Shown here: one piece after another, positions 37,688-46,847 of the stretch | Position numbering within the stretch: the stretch's first letter is position 1 | Layout: every line of letters begins with the position of its first letter | NCBI RefSeq assembly: GCF_019145495.1 | Contig: NZ_JAHSTU010000003.1 | Location: forward strand, 186,001-250,000 | Length of the DNA stretch: 64,000 nt | Reading direction: 5' to 3' | Origin: Pseudomonas azerbaijanoccidentalis | Lineage (GTDB): Bacteria > Pseudomonadota > Gammaproteobacteria > Pseudomonadales > Pseudomonadaceae | Made by a program: the position numbers and the translations under genes | Notes under the pieces: model-generated | Database searches by the model: none | What the model saw: only the letters and a program-made list of their open reading frames with translations | Told to the model about the DNA's origin: nothing

Positions 37688-38749
37688 ATGCGTTTTTGTA
37701 AATTCTTGTTTGTGGGCTGTTTGTCGTTGATCAGTCTGGTCAGTCATGCCGAAACCGTCAAAGGTCTCTATCAAGTGCGCGAGCCGGTCAGCGGCCAGGC
37801 GCCGGAAGAGCGCGATCAGGCGATCCTGCGCGCACTGGACACCCTGGTGTTGCGCCTGACCGGCGATCCGAAGGCGGCGCAGAGTCCAGGGCTGGCGGCG
37901 ATTCGCAAAGAGCCGCAGCAAATCATCAGCCAGTTCGGTTACGACGCCGGGCCGCCGGAAGTGCTGAAGGTCGATTTCGATCCGGCCACCACCGAGCAGG
38001 TGTTGCGCCGTGCCGGGCTGGCCATGTGGGGCGCCAATCGGCCATCGATCCTTGGCTGGTGGCTGAACGATTCCACGGAGGGTTCGAGCCTGGTCGGCGA
38101 CGGCCAGGCCAGCGCCGCACCGTTGCGTCGGGCGGCGCAGCATCGTGGTTTGCCGCTGCGCTTGCCGCTTGCTGATTTGAACGAGCAGATCGTCGCCACT
38201 GCACCGAATCTGGAAGGTGCTGATGCGGCACCGCTGCGCAGCGCCTCGGAACGTTACAATGCCGACGCCTTGCTGGCGGTGCATGCCACTGAAGAGGCTG
38301 GGCAGTGGCAGGCCAAGTGGCGTTTGTGGTTGGGCGATCAAAAAGAGGCGGGCAGCGTCCAGGGGGCTGATCAGGCTGCCTTGGCCGATGCGGTGATGCT
38401 GGCGGTCAACGAGCGGTTGGCGCCACGCTATGTCGCCAAGCCTGGGGCTTCAACCCCGCAACTGCTGGAAGTGCAGGGCATGAACCTTGAGCGTTACGCG
38501 GCACTGGGGCGTTTGCTGGAGCCTTTTAACGGGCGCCCGCAAAGTGTCGACGGCGACCGGATTCTCTATCGGGTCAATGGCAGCACCGATCAATTGCGCG
38601 CGCAATTGTCACTGGCGAAATTGCAGGAGGTGACGGAGGCGCCGGTAGCAGCCGTTCCTGCAACCCCGGTTCAACCTGCGGCGGAGGGTGCGCCCCCTGC
38701 GGTTGCACCAGCCCCGGCACCGACACCGCAATTGCGTTTCCGCTGGTAG
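37688..38749 (+). CDS. DUF2066 domain exported protein
   Basis: The 353-residue protein has a signal peptide (residues 1-22, ending VSHA) and the DUF2066 features YQVREPVSGQAPEERDQAIL and ALDTLVLRLTGD near the N-terminus, then WWLNDSTEGS and a long Ala-rich domain. The C-terminus (from about residue 315) is a Pro/Ala-rich low-complexity tail. Function is unknown. In Pseudomonas the gene lies beside purM and upstream of a PerM-like permease and hda, as here. Confidence 0.9.
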   Translation: MRFCKFLFVGCLSLISLVSHAETVKGLYQVREPVSGQAPEERDQAILRALDTLVLRLTGDPKAAQSPGLAAIRKEPQQIISQFGYDAGPPEVLKVDFDPATTEQVLRRAGLAMWGANRPSILGWWLNDSTEGSSLVGDGQASAAPLRRAAQHRGLPLRLPLADLNEQIVATAPNLEGADAAPLRSASERYNADALLAVHATEEAGQWQAKWRLWLGDQKEAGSVQGADQAALADAVMLAVNERLAPRYVAKPGASTPQLLEVQGMNLERYAALGRLLEPFNGRPQSVDGDRILYRVNGSTDQLRAQLSLAKLQEVTEAPVAAVPATPVQPAAEGAPPAVAPAPAPTPQLRFRW

Positions 38750-38785
38750 ATTTTCTTTCTTTATATAGAAGCAATGGAGTGGTTC

Positions 38786-39859
38786 ATGGCCGATACGCGG
38801 CGTTGGTTTTGGTTGGGTGCAGTGGTCCTGCTCTGCGCGTTTATCTGGCTGTTACATCCGATTCTCACGCCTTTCCTGGTGGCGTTACTGTTGGCGTACC
38901 TCTTCGATCCGGTGGTGGACCGGCTGGAAAGGGCCGGACTGTCGCGGACCTGGGGCGTAATCACGGTGTTCGCGCTGTTCACGTTGATTGTTACTGCGTT
39001 GATGCTGGTGTTGGTGCCGATGCTCGCCAAGCAGCTGTTCCGCTTGTATGAGTTGGCGCCTCAGATGCTTGATTGGTTGCAGCACACCGCGCTGCCGTGG
39101 GCGCAGTCAAAGTTCGGCTTGTCGGAGGGCTTCTGGAAATTCGACAAGCTCAAAGCTGCCATCAGTGAACACATGGGGCAAACCACAGATATTGTCGGGG
39201 TCGTGCTGAGCCAAGCGACGGCTTCGGGTCTGGCATTGATTGGCTGGCTGGCAAATCTGGTACTGATTCCAGTGGTGAGTTTTTACCTGCTGCGCGATTG
39301 GGACCTGATGATGGCCAAGATCCGCAGCCTGTTGCCCCGTGACCGCGAAGAGCGCGCGGTGATGTTGGCCGGTGAGTGTCATGAGGTGCTTGGGGCGTTC
39401 GTTCGCGGGCAACTGCTGGTGATGGTGGCGCTGGGCGTGATCTACGCCGCGGGCCTGATGTTGGTGGGGCTGGAGTTGGGCTTGTTGATCGGTCTGATCG
39501 CCGGTCTGGCGGCAATCGTGCCGTACATGGGCTTTGTGATTGGTATTGGCGCGGCGCTGATTGCCGGGTTGTTCCAGTTCGGTGGCGACCTGTATCCGAT
39601 GGCCGGCATCGTAGCGGTGTTCATGGTCGGCCAAGCGCTGGAAGGTATGGTGCTGACGCCATTGCTGGTCGGTGATCGAATCGGCTTGCATCCGGTGGCG
39701 GTGATCTTCGCGATTCTGGCCGGGGGAGAGCTGTTCGGCTTTACCGGCGTGCTGCTGGCGCTGCCGGTGGCGGCCGTGATCATGGTGCTGGTGCGCCATG
39801 TTCATGATTTATATAAGGATTCAGATATTTACAGTGGTGCGGACGAACCTGAGCTTTAA
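38786..39859 (+). CDS. AI-2E family (PerM-type) permease
   Basis: The 357-residue membrane protein has seven or eight helices and the family motifs HPILTPFLVALLLAYLFDPVV near the N-terminus, PVVSFYLLRDWD in the middle and GEGMVLTPLLVGDRIGLHP-like sequence toward the end. The ATG at 38786 is chosen because GGAGT lies at good spacing; an ATG at 38774 has no ribosome site. Members are ion or small-molecule exporters; AI-2 transport should not be assumed. Confidence 0.9.
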   Translation: MADTRRWFWLGAVVLLCAFIWLLHPILTPFLVALLLAYLFDPVVDRLERAGLSRTWGVITVFALFTLIVTALMLVLVPMLAKQLFRLYELAPQMLDWLQHTALPWAQSKFGLSEGFWKFDKLKAAISEHMGQTTDIVGVVLSQATASGLALIGWLANLVLIPVVSFYLLRDWDLMMAKIRSLLPRDREERAVMLAGECHEVLGAFVRGQLLVMVALGVIYAAGLMLVGLELGLLIGLIAGLAAIVPYMGFVIGIGAALIAGLFQFGGDLYPMAGIVAVFMVGQALEGMVLTPLLVGDRIGLHPVAVIFAILAGGELFGFTGVLLALPVAAVIMVLVRHVHDLYKDSDIYSGADEPEL

Positions 39860-40078
39860 AGGTTAATGCGGGCACCCCGGTTCGCTCCCGGGTTGACCCG
39901 CAACCTCCACGGCAATGTTGCCCGCAGCGCCAAAGAAACTGTCATAAAACCAGAGCGTCAACGCAAACCTTTGATTTTGCTTGTGGTCTGTCGCATTGTG
40001 CGGTCGGCTTCACGGGTATAAACTTCGCAAACTTTACACAGAGGCCACTAACGGTTCCTTTGGAACTGTTCAGTCAGC

Positions 40079-40783
40079 ATGAAACCGATTCAGCTGCCCC
40101 TAGGTGTGCGTCTGCGTGACGACGCCACCTTTATCAACTACTACCCAGGCGCCAATGCCGCTGCACTCGGCTATGTCGAGCGGCTGTGCGAAGCCGACGC
40201 CGGCTGGACCGAGAGCCTGATTTATCTCTGGGGCAAGCACGGGGTAGGGCGTACGCATCTGTTGCAGGCCGCGTGCCTGCGTTTCGAGCAGATGGGGGAA
40301 CCGGCGGTGTACCTACCACTAGCCGAGTTGATGGACCGCGGTATCGAAATTCTCGACAACCTCGAACAGTACGAACTGGTCTGCCTGGACGACTTGCATG
40401 CGGTGGCGGGCAAGGCGGATTGGGAAGAAGCGCTGTTTCATCTGTTCAATCGTCTGCGGGACAGCGGTCGGCGCTTGCTGATTGCGGCATCGACGTCACC
40501 GCGCGAATTGCCGGTAAAGCTGGCGGACCTCAAATCCCGCCTCACGCTGGCGCTGATCTTCCAGATGCGCCCACTCTCCGACGAAGACAAATTACGTGCC
40601 CTGCAACTGCGTGCATCCCGCCGTGGGCTGCACCTGACCGATGAAGTCGGGCATTTTATTTTGACCCGCGGCACCCGCAGCATGAGTGCTCTGTTCGACC
40701 TGCTTGAGCAGCTAGACCAAGCCTCACTTCAAGCACAGCGCAAGCTGACAATTCCTTTCCTTAAAGAGACGCTGGGTTGGTAG
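40079..40783 (+). CDS. hda: DnaA regulatory inactivator Hda
   Basis: The 234-residue AAA+ protein stimulates ATP hydrolysis by DnaA together with the sliding clamp. The clamp-binding QLPLGV is at residues 5-10, Walker A GKHGVGRTHLL at 52-62, Walker B LVCLDDLHAV near 100, and a sensor-1 region ASTSPRELP. It lacks the DNA-binding domain of DnaA, as expected. It lies 219 bases after the PerM gene. Confidence 0.95.
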   Translation: MKPIQLPLGVRLRDDATFINYYPGANAAALGYVERLCEADAGWTESLIYLWGKHGVGRTHLLQAACLRFEQMGEPAVYLPLAELMDRGIEILDNLEQYELVCLDDLHAVAGKADWEEALFHLFNRLRDSGRRLLIAASTSPRELPVKLADLKSRLTLALIFQMRPLSDEDKLRALQLRASRRGLHLTDEVGHFILTRGTRSMSALFDLLEQLDQASLQAQRKLTIPFLKETLGW

Positions 40784-41010
40784 CTGAACCCGCGGAATTC
40801 AAGGCCTGAAGCGCTTTCTGGCATATTTCAGGCGCCAGAAAATGCGCTTTCCTGTACGGTTGCAGGCTGCGTCAACATTCAAAATAGGCTTAAGCGCTTA
40901 GATGTTAACGAGAAACCGATAAGTCACAAAAAGTTCGATTGAATTTGCAAATGAGGATGATAGCGGGCATAGTCTCGGCTTCTTTACAACTATCAGCCAC
41001 GGTCGTGCCC

Positions 41011-41658
41011 ATGCTAAATCGCTTTGCACCCCTCGTGCCTCTCGCACTCGTTACCCTGTTGTTCGGTTGCGCTGCCCACACGCCAGTGGCCCAGCAAGCG
41101 CAGCAACAGCAGGTTAAAAACTCGGCTACCGCCCAGTCTTCCGTTCGTTATCAAGACTCTCTTTACCAGGAAGAAGTGGCCACCGAAAAAGAACTGGCCA
41201 ACTTCGCCGACGGCAAGTCTTACCAACTGCCGGTTCTGGCAGACAGCATTCTCGAACGCGGTATGTCGCTGATCGGTACCCGTTACCGTTTTGGCGGTAC
41301 CTCTGAAGCTGGCTTCGATTGCAGCGGTTTCATCGGTTATCTGTTCCGCGAAGAAGCCGGCATGAACCTGCCGCGCTCCACCCGCGAAATGATCAACGTT
41401 GATGCGCCACTGGTGTCGCGCAGCAAGCTTGAGCCCGGCGACCTGCTATTCTTCGCCACCAATGGCCGTCGCGGTCGCGTGAGCCATGCCGGCATCTACC
41501 TCGGTGACAACCAGTTCATCCATTCCAGCAGCCGTCGCAGCGGTGGCGTGCGGATCGATAGCCTGGGCGATAGCTACTGGAGCAAGACCTTCATCGAAGC
41601 CAAGCGTGCACTCGCCATGGCACCCGGCGCTACTCCGATCGTCACCGCACGCAAGTAA
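41011..41658 (+). CDS. NlpC/P60 lipoprotein, peptidoglycan endopeptidase-like (first of two)
   Basis: The 215-residue product has a lipobox LLFGC (Cys20). The NlpC/P60 domain covers about residues 78-205, with catalytic Cys104 in AGFDCSGFIGYLF and the His in RVSHAGIYLGDN. It probably cleaves peptidoglycan cross-links like MepS/Spr. The ATG at 41011 is chosen because it places the lipobox correctly; an in-frame start at 40939 would bury it. A paralogue follows after a terminator. Confidence 0.92.
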   Translation: MLNRFAPLVPLALVTLLFGCAAHTPVAQQAQQQQVKNSATAQSSVRYQDSLYQEEVATEKELANFADGKSYQLPVLADSILERGMSLIGTRYRFGGTSEAGFDCSGFIGYLFREEAGMNLPRSTREMINVDAPLVSRSKLEPGDLLFFATNGRRGRVSHAGIYLGDNQFIHSSSRRSGGVRIDSLGDSYWSKTFIEAKRALAMAPGATPIVTARK

Positions 41659-41740
41659 GCGGACATTTTGTAAGGTGAACTTAAAGTCTTACTTGAAGTT
41701 TGCCTGATAAGCGCTAGAATTCTGATCTATCAATGATGGC

Positions 41741-41775
41741 AAACCGCCTGCGTACTGCGCAGGCGGTTTTCTTTT
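41741..41775 (+). terminator. Terminator between the two NlpC/P60 genes
   Basis: AAACCGCCTGCG-N4-CGCAGGCGGTTT is a 12-bp stem followed by TCTTTT. It makes the two paralogues separate units, or allows partial readthrough. Confidence 0.88.
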
Positions 41776-41824
41776 CTGCGTCCCCAGCAGAAAAAAGCCG
41801 CAGCCAGATCAGGATGCTCTGCTT

Positions 41825-42361
41825 ATGTCGACGTCGGCCCGCCTCGCAATCTTGTTCCTCGCCGCGCTGCTCAGCGCTTGCGCCAGCCGTACGCCACCAC
41901 CCGCGCCGGTGGTTCGCGCTCCCATCGTTTTTGGTCCCTCCCAAGCTTTTTCGCCTGAAGCGGAAGACGTGCTGTTTCGCGCGTTGGGTTTGGTGGGCAC
42001 GCCCTATCGCTGGGGTGGCAACACACCGGATTCGGGGTTTGATTGCAGTGGCTTGATCGGTTATGTCTACCGCGATGTCACCGGCATCTCCTTGCCGCGC
42101 ACCACACGCGAGATGATCACCATGCAAGCGGCCAATGTCGGCAAGGAAGGCTTGCAGACCGGTGACCTGATCTTCTTCGCTACCAATGGTGGCTCCCAGG
42201 TAAGCCACGCCGGGATCTACGTCGGCGAAGGCCGTTTCGTCCATGCACCGGCCACAGGTGGCACAGTCAAGCTGGACAGCCTGTCCAAGGCGTATTGGCA
42301 GAAAGCCTACCTGAGTGCCAAGCGCGTCCTGCAACCGGAACACTTGGCGCGCAACCCGTAA
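41825..42361 (+). CDS. NlpC/P60 lipoprotein, peptidoglycan endopeptidase-like (second of two)
   Basis: The 178-residue product has a lipobox LSAC (Cys19), a short Pro-rich linker, and the NlpC/P60 domain with catalytic Cys74 in SGFDCSGLIGYVY and His in VSHAGIYVGEG. It is a clear paralogue of the gene at 41011 (shared YRxGG, FDCSG, LPRxTREMI and FFATNG blocks) but has a shorter N-terminal region. Confidence 0.92.
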   Translation: MSTSARLAILFLAALLSACASRTPPPAPVVRAPIVFGPSQAFSPEAEDVLFRALGLVGTPYRWGGNTPDSGFDCSGLIGYVYRDVTGISLPRTTREMITMQAANVGKEGLQTGDLIFFATNGGSQVSHAGIYVGEGRFVHAPATGGTVKLDSLSKAYWQKAYLSAKRVLQPEHLARNP

Positions 42362-42378
42362 GCGCCGGAGGTTCCTGA

Positions 42379-42406
42379 CGCCATCGTGAGCGCTCTCACG
42401 GTGGCG
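42379..42406. terminator. Hairpin between convergent genes
   Basis: CGCCATCGTGAG-N4-CTCACGGTGGCG is a 12-bp stem with one mismatch, lying between the second NlpC/P60 gene and the sorbosone-dehydrogenase-like gene. There is no strong T-run. Confidence 0.55.
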
Positions 42407-42409
42407 GGG

Positions 42410-43723
42410 TTATTGGGTTGCGGAGACCCGCCACACTTTGTTCCCAACGTCATCGGCCACCAGCAAATCTCCCTGCTGATCAATCACCACACCCACCGGC
42501 CGGCCCATGGCTTTTTCCTCGTCATTGAGAAAACCTGAGAGCACGTCTATCGGTTGCCCCGTTGGCTTGCCGGCGCTGAACGGTACGAAGATCACTTTGT
42601 AGCCGCTGTGCGGTTTGCGGTTCCAGGAGCCGTGTTGGCCGATAAAGGCGCCTTCCTTGAACTGCGACGGCAACTTGTTGCCTTCGGCGAACGTCAGGCC
42701 CAGCGACGCGGTGTGCGGGCCGACGGCGTAATCTGGCGCAATTGCCTTGGCCACCAGGTCGGGGTTTTGTGGTTCGACGCGCACATCGACGTGCTGGCCG
42801 TAATAGCTGAACGGCCAGCCATAAAATCCGCCGTCCTTCACGGAGGTGATGTAGTCGGGCACCAGATCGCTGCCGATTTCATCGCGCTCGTTAACCGCCG
42901 TCCATAGCGCACCGCTTTGCGGCTCCCAGGCCATGCCGTTGGGATTGCGCAGGCCGGAGGCGAAGATCCGGTGGTTGCCGGTGGCGCGATCCACTTCCCA
43001 GATCGCTGCGCGTCCTTGTTCCTGGTCCATGCCGTTTTCGCCGACATTGCTGTTGGAGCCGACGGTGACGTACAGCTTGCTGCCGTCCTGGCTGGCGATG
43101 ACATTTTTGGTCCAGTGGTGATTCAAGGTGCCACCCGGCAAGTCGACCACTTTGATCGGCTGCGACTTGATCGCCGTGTCGCCGTTTTCATAGTGAAAGC
43201 GCAGCAAGCGATCCGTGTCGGCCACGTACAGATCATTGCCGACCAGGGTCATGCCGAAGGGCGAATTGAGGTTTTCCAGAAATACCGTGCGGGTCTCGGC
43301 GATGCCGTCGTGGTTGGTGTCGCGCAGCAACGTGATGCGGTTCGGGCTCGGTACGCCTGCCCCGGCGCGGCCCATGACTTTCTTGGTGATCCAGCCCTTG
43401 ATGCCTTTGTTGTCATCGGGTTTGGGGGGCGCGTTGGTTTCGGCAACCAGCACGTCGCCATTGGGCAACACGTACAGCCAGCGCGGATGATCAAGGCCCT
43501 CGGCAAACGCGGCGACTCGGGTGCCACTGGCTGCCACCGGTTTCGCGCCGTCCGGCCAGCCGATGGCGGGGGCGATGTTCATCGTCGGGAACAGGGTTTT
43601 ATTAGGTTCGGGCAACTTGGGGGACGGGCCGGTGCCGTCGGAAACTTGCAGGCTGGAGGTTTCACCGCAAGCGGCGAGCCCTCCGGCGAGCGCGATAACG
43701 AGAACGAGCTGAGGCTTGCGCAT
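42410..43723 (-). CDS. L-sorbosone dehydrogenase-like (PQQ-type beta-propeller) lipoprotein
   Basis: The 437-residue product has a lipobox LAAC (Cys19) and a beta-propeller of the glucose/sorbosone dehydrogenase family: [54 protein letters not shown] and [16 protein letters not shown]. It would be attached to an envelope membrane and, if active, oxidise a sugar or aldehyde with PQQ. The substrate is unknown. It is monocistronic. Confidence 0.88.
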   Translation of the reverse strand: MRKPQLVLVIALAGGLAACGETSSLQVSDGTGPSPKLPEPNKTLFPTMNIAPAIGWPDGAKPVAASGTRVAAFAEGLDHPRWLYVLPNGDVLVAETNAPPKPDDNKGIKGWITKKVMGRAGAGVPSPNRITLLRDTNHDGIAETRTVFLENLNSPFGMTLVGNDLYVADTDRLLRFHYENGDTAIKSQPIKVVDLPGGTLNHHWTKNVIASQDGSKLYVTVGSNSNVGENGMDQEQGRAAIWEVDRATGNHRIFASGLRNPNGMAWEPQSGALWTAVNERDEIGSDLVPDYITSVKDGGFYGWPFSYYGQHVDVRVEPQNPDLVAKAIAPDYAVGPHTASLGLTFAEGNKLPSQFKEGAFIGQHGSWNRKPHSGYKVIFVPFSAGKPTGQPIDVLSGFLNDEEKAMGRPVGVVIDQQGDLLVADDVGNKVWRVSATQ

Positions 43724-43791
43724 TGCTGATCTTCCCTATGAATGCCTTGATTTAATCATAGAGAAGCCGGAAGGCTGGATGGTTCAACCCT

Positions 43792-44376
43792 TCAGCCGCG
43801 AGCCTCCTTGAACAGCACGGCGATACCCGGATGATACTGGCCCGCTTCGTTGTGCAACTTGCGGTAGGCGTAAGGGAAATACCAGGCCACGGCGCAGGTG
43901 TGTTCCTTTTGCAGGTCATCGACCATGTCCTGGAGCTCTTCGGGGGTGGCACCATGCTGGGTTTTATGGGGTGCCACAAACAGGCAGCCAAGCTTCAGGT
44001 CACTGGCGTAGCTGATGCGTTTGGCGTCACCGGTGATGTCCTGCAGCGCCTGGGTCAGATTGAGGTTGTTGACGCGCGGCCAGCGCTGGCTGGCCTGAAG
44101 CCAGGCGCGGGTTTCAGTGGTGGCGATGAACAGGTCAGCGCGGGCGTTGCGCTCGCCTTCCTCAATCTGTTTGCGGGTGGGTGATTGCTGGAGGGTGATC
44201 AGCTCGGCCATCCAGGCCGCGGAGGAGAGAAGTCCAAGGTTGGCTTTTTCATCGAGCCAGTAGGGCGTTTCGTTGTCGCCGCGCACGGCGTTATAGCGAT
44301 CGATACAGTCAAACCAGCGCTCCAGCACCGGCCGCAGGAATTCCAGCTTCGGGTTGCTGATGATCAAGCCTTGCAT
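43792..44376 (-). CDS. Hypothetical protein of unknown family
   Basis: The 194-residue soluble protein starts MQGLIISNPKLEFLRPVLER and has no signal peptide or membrane segment. I do not recognise it. The ATG at 44376 follows AAGGGTG; a GTG at 44385 would add three residues. It is Trp-rich (WFDC, WLDEK, SAAWMAEL, AWLQASQRW). It is divergent from the cobalamin operon. Codon use agrees with the genome. Confidence 0.75.
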   Translation of the reverse strand: MQGLIISNPKLEFLRPVLERWFDCIDRYNAVRGDNETPYWLDEKANLGLLSSAAWMAELITLQQSPTRKQIEEGERNARADLFIATTETRAWLQASQRWPRVNNLNLTQALQDITGDAKRISYASDLKLGCLFVAPHKTQHGATPEELQDMVDDLQKEHTCAVAWYFPYAYRKLHNEAGQYHPGIAVLFKEARG

Positions 44377-44433
44377 GATGCCCACCCTTGTTATTGTTTG
44401 TGTTATGGCTCTTTGATATCACTGCTGGGAGTG

Positions 44434-44449
44434 TGGCACAAGATTGGCG
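44434..44449 (+). promoter_or_regulatory. sigma54-type -24/-12 promoter upstream of the cobalamin operon
   Basis: TGGCACAAGATTGGCG matches the sigma54 consensus at TGGCAC and at the -12 GC, with exactly 10 bases between the invariant GG and GC. It lies about 95 bases before the riboswitch, so a start near 44461 would include the whole aptamer. Confidence 0.5.
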
Positions 44450-44540
44450 TCAGATTCTTGCTCGGCGGCAGTTATTCATCTCTGCGCCCTGTCTTCAATT
44501 GACGCTCCACCCCCAACCCTCTAACCTTCGCGGCTTGTTT

Positions 44541-44745
44541 CAGGTGCTCTGTGGCTTGGGTCGACAGAGTGAAACAGGGAAGTCGGTGAGCGAGCCCTTC
44601 AATGCTGAAGGCGTGCAATCCCGACGCTGCCCCCGCAACGGTAAACGAGTGAAAGACTGCGCCTTGAGCCACTGTGTCGACTGACATGGGAAGGCGCGCA
44701 GTCAGGCGCAAGCCGCTCGTGAGCCCGGAGACCGGCCTGATCCAT
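44541..44745 (+). ncRNA. Cobalamin riboswitch
   Basis: The ordered conserved blocks of the adenosylcobalamin-type aptamer are present: GGTGCTCTG at 44543, GAAACAGGGAAGTCGGTGA from 44571, GACGCTGCCCCCGCAACGGT from 44623, and the B12 box GAGCCCGGAGACCGGCC at 44721-44737. No poly-U terminator follows before cobO. Control is therefore probably at translation, with the cobO ribosome site GGAGAG sequestered when cobalamin is bound. It governs the downstream ten-gene operon. Confidence 0.95.
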
Positions 44746-44838
44746 CCAAGCGGCATCACGGTGGGCGATGCCAGGCTTCTTGCCGTCTATTCTTGTGCCT
44801 GCCCGCCGTTATTTCCTGCCTCAACGGAGAGCTCCCCC

Positions 44839-45450
44839 ATGACTGATACCCCTGATCGTGACGAACGTCATCTGGCGCGCATGCTGCGCAAAAAAGCCGT
44901 GATCGACGAGCGTATTGCCAACTCGCCCAACGAATGTGGCCTGTTGCTGATGCTGACCGGCAACGGCAAAGGCAAGAGCAGCTCGGCGTTCGGCATGCTC
45001 GCGCGTTCCCTGGGCCACGGCATGCAGTGCGGCGTGGTGCAGTTCATCAAGGGGCGTAACAGCACAGGGGAAGAATTGTTCTTCCGACGCTTTCCCGAGC
45101 AGGTGCGTTTTCATGTGATGGGCGAGGGCTTCACCTGGGAAACCCAGGATCGTCAGCGCGATATCGCCGCTGCCGAAGCGGCTTGGGCCGTGTCGCAAGA
45201 ACTGCTGCGTGACCCGTCCATTGGCCTGGTGGTACTGGACGAATTGAACATCGCCCTCAAGCACGGTTATCTCGATCTGGATCAGGTGCTCAGTGATTTG
45301 CAGGCGCGTCCGCCGATGCAGCACGTGGTGGTGACCGGTCGCGGCGCGAAGCCGGAGATGATCGAACTGGCCGACACCGTGACCGAAATGGGCATGATCA
45401 AACACGCCTTCCAGGCCGGTATCAAAGCGCAAAAAGGCGTTGAGCTGTGA
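44839..45450 (+). CDS. cobO: Cob(I)yrinic acid a,c-diamide adenosyltransferase
   Basis: The 203-residue CobA/CobO-family enzyme attaches the adenosyl group from ATP to the cobalt of corrinoids. The P-loop GNGKGKSSSAFG is at residues 41-52, followed by VVQFIKGRN and LVVLDELNIALKHGYL. The ATG at 44839 follows GGAGAG. It is the first gene after the riboswitch and overlaps cobB by 4 bases (GTGA). Confidence 0.96.
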   Translation: MTDTPDRDERHLARMLRKKAVIDERIANSPNECGLLLMLTGNGKGKSSSAFGMLARSLGHGMQCGVVQFIKGRNSTGEELFFRRFPEQVRFHVMGEGFTWETQDRQRDIAAAEAAWAVSQELLRDPSIGLVVLDELNIALKHGYLDLDQVLSDLQARPPMQHVVVTGRGAKPEMIELADTVTEMGMIKHAFQAGIKAQKGVEL

Positions 45451-46847
45451 GTCAGCCTCGTCATTGCCCAGCGGTCCTGATTGCCGCACCGGCCTCCGGT
45501 CAGGGCAAAACCACCGTCACCGCCGCGCTCGCCCGTTTGCATCGCAATCAGGGGCGCAAGGTGCGCGTGTTCAAATGCGGCCCGGACTTTCTCGACCCGA
45601 TGATTCTCGAGCGCGCCAGTGGTGCGCCGGTTTATCAACTGGACATGTGGATGGTCGGCGAGCAGGAAAGCCGTCGCCTGTTGTGGGAAGCGGCGGGCGA
45701 AGCTGATCTGATTCTGATCGAAGGCGTGATGGGGCTCTTTGACGGCACACCGTCCAGCGCTGATCTGGCGCGGCACTTCGGTGTGCCGGTGCTTGGTGTG
45801 ATCGACGGCACCGCCATGGCCCAGACTTTTGGCGCGTTGGCCTTGGGGTTGGCGCGTTATCAGCCGGACTTGCCGTTTGCCGGTGTCCTGGCCAATCGCG
45901 TTGGCACCTTGCGTCACGCGCAATTGCTTGAAGGCAGCCTGACCGAAGGTTTGCGCTGGTATGGGGCATTGTCCCGGGAAACCGGCATCGAGCTGCCGAG
46001 TCGCCACCTGGGGCTGGTGCAGGCCAGCGAGTTGAACGACCTCGATGTGCGTCTCGATGCGGCGGCCGATGCCTTGGCCAGCAGTTGCGAGGTAGCGCTG
46101 CCACCAGCAGTTGAGTTCGCTGCGCCGGACGTGATGACGGCCGAGCCGCTGTTGGTCGGCGTGCGCATTGCCGTGGCGAGGGATGAAGCATTTGCCTTCA
46201 CCTATGGTGCGAGCCTCGATCTGCTGCGGGCGATGGGTGCCGAGTTACGGTTTTTCTCGCCGATCCGCGACAGCGCTTTGCCCGAGGCGGACAGCCTGTA
46301 CCTGCCGGGTGGCTATCCGGAATTGCATCACGTGGCGCTGGCGCACAACACCTCGATGTTGAACGCCATCCGCGCGCACCATTCGGCGGGCAAGCCGTTG
46401 CTGGCCGAATGTGGCGGCATGCTTTATCTGCTCGATTCGTTGACTGATGTCGAAGGCACTCGGGCCGAGCTGGTCGGTTTGCTCAACGGTGACGCGGTGA
46501 TGCAAAAGCGCCTCGCCGCGCTGGCCTTGCAAGCGGTCGAGCTGCCGGAAGGTTCGCTGCGTGGGCACACGTATCACCACTCGCTGACAACCACCGAACT
46601 GACGCCGATTGCCCGTGGCTTGAGCCCTAACGGCGGGCGGGGGGCGGAGGCGGTTTATCGTGAGGGGCGGATGACTGCCTCTTATGTGCACTTTTATTTT
46701 CCGTCCAATCCACAGGCGATCGCCGCGTTGTTTGCGCCGGACCTTGAGGCCGCTATCGCTGGCAAGCCAGCTCCTACAGTGAGCGGTGTGATACCTGAAG
46801 AAATGCAATCCCCTGTAGGAGCTGGCATGCCAGCGATGAGGACATGA
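45447..46847 (+). CDS. cobB: Cobyrinate a,c-diamide synthase
   Basis: The 466-residue enzyme amidates the a and c side chains of (hydrogeno)cobyrinate using glutamine and ATP. The N-terminal ATPase has APASGQGKTTVTAALAR and IEGVMGLFDG. The C-terminal class I glutaminase has the Cys in LAECGGMLYLLDSL and the His in RGHTYHHS. It starts with GTG inside the cobO stop. The last 30 or so residues (from IAGKPAPT on) are encoded by a REP element and are not part of the normal family C-terminus. The bluB start overlaps the stop. Confidence 0.95.
   Translation: MSQPRHCPAVLIAAPASGQGKTTVTAALARLHRNQGRKVRVFKCGPDFLDPMILERASGAPVYQLDMWMVGEQESRRLLWEAAGEADLILIEGVMGLFDGTPSSADLARHFGVPVLGVIDGTAMAQTFGALALGLARYQPDLPFAGVLANRVGTLRHAQLLEGSLTEGLRWYGALSRETGIELPSRHLGLVQASELNDLDVRLDAAADALASSCEVALPPAVEFAAPDVMTAEPLLVGVRIAVARDEAFAFTYGASLDLLRAMGAELRFFSPIRDSALPEADSLYLPGGYPELHHVALAHNTSMLNAIRAHHSAGKPLLAECGGMLYLLDSLTDVEGTRAELVGLLNGDAVMQKRLAALALQAVELPEGSLRGHTYHHSLTTTELTPIARGLSPNGGRGAEAVYREGRMTASYVHFYFPSNPQAIAALFAPDLEAAIAGKPAPTVSGVIPEEMQSPVGAGMPAMRT
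46751..46841. repeat. REP inverted pair inside the 3' end of cobB
   Basis: CGCTGGCAAGCCAGCTCCTA faces TAGGAGCTGGCATGCCAGCG across about 40 bases. It is a third REP family (GCTGGC type). Unusually it lies within a coding frame, which it extends to a stop that overlaps bluB. Confidence 0.88.
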
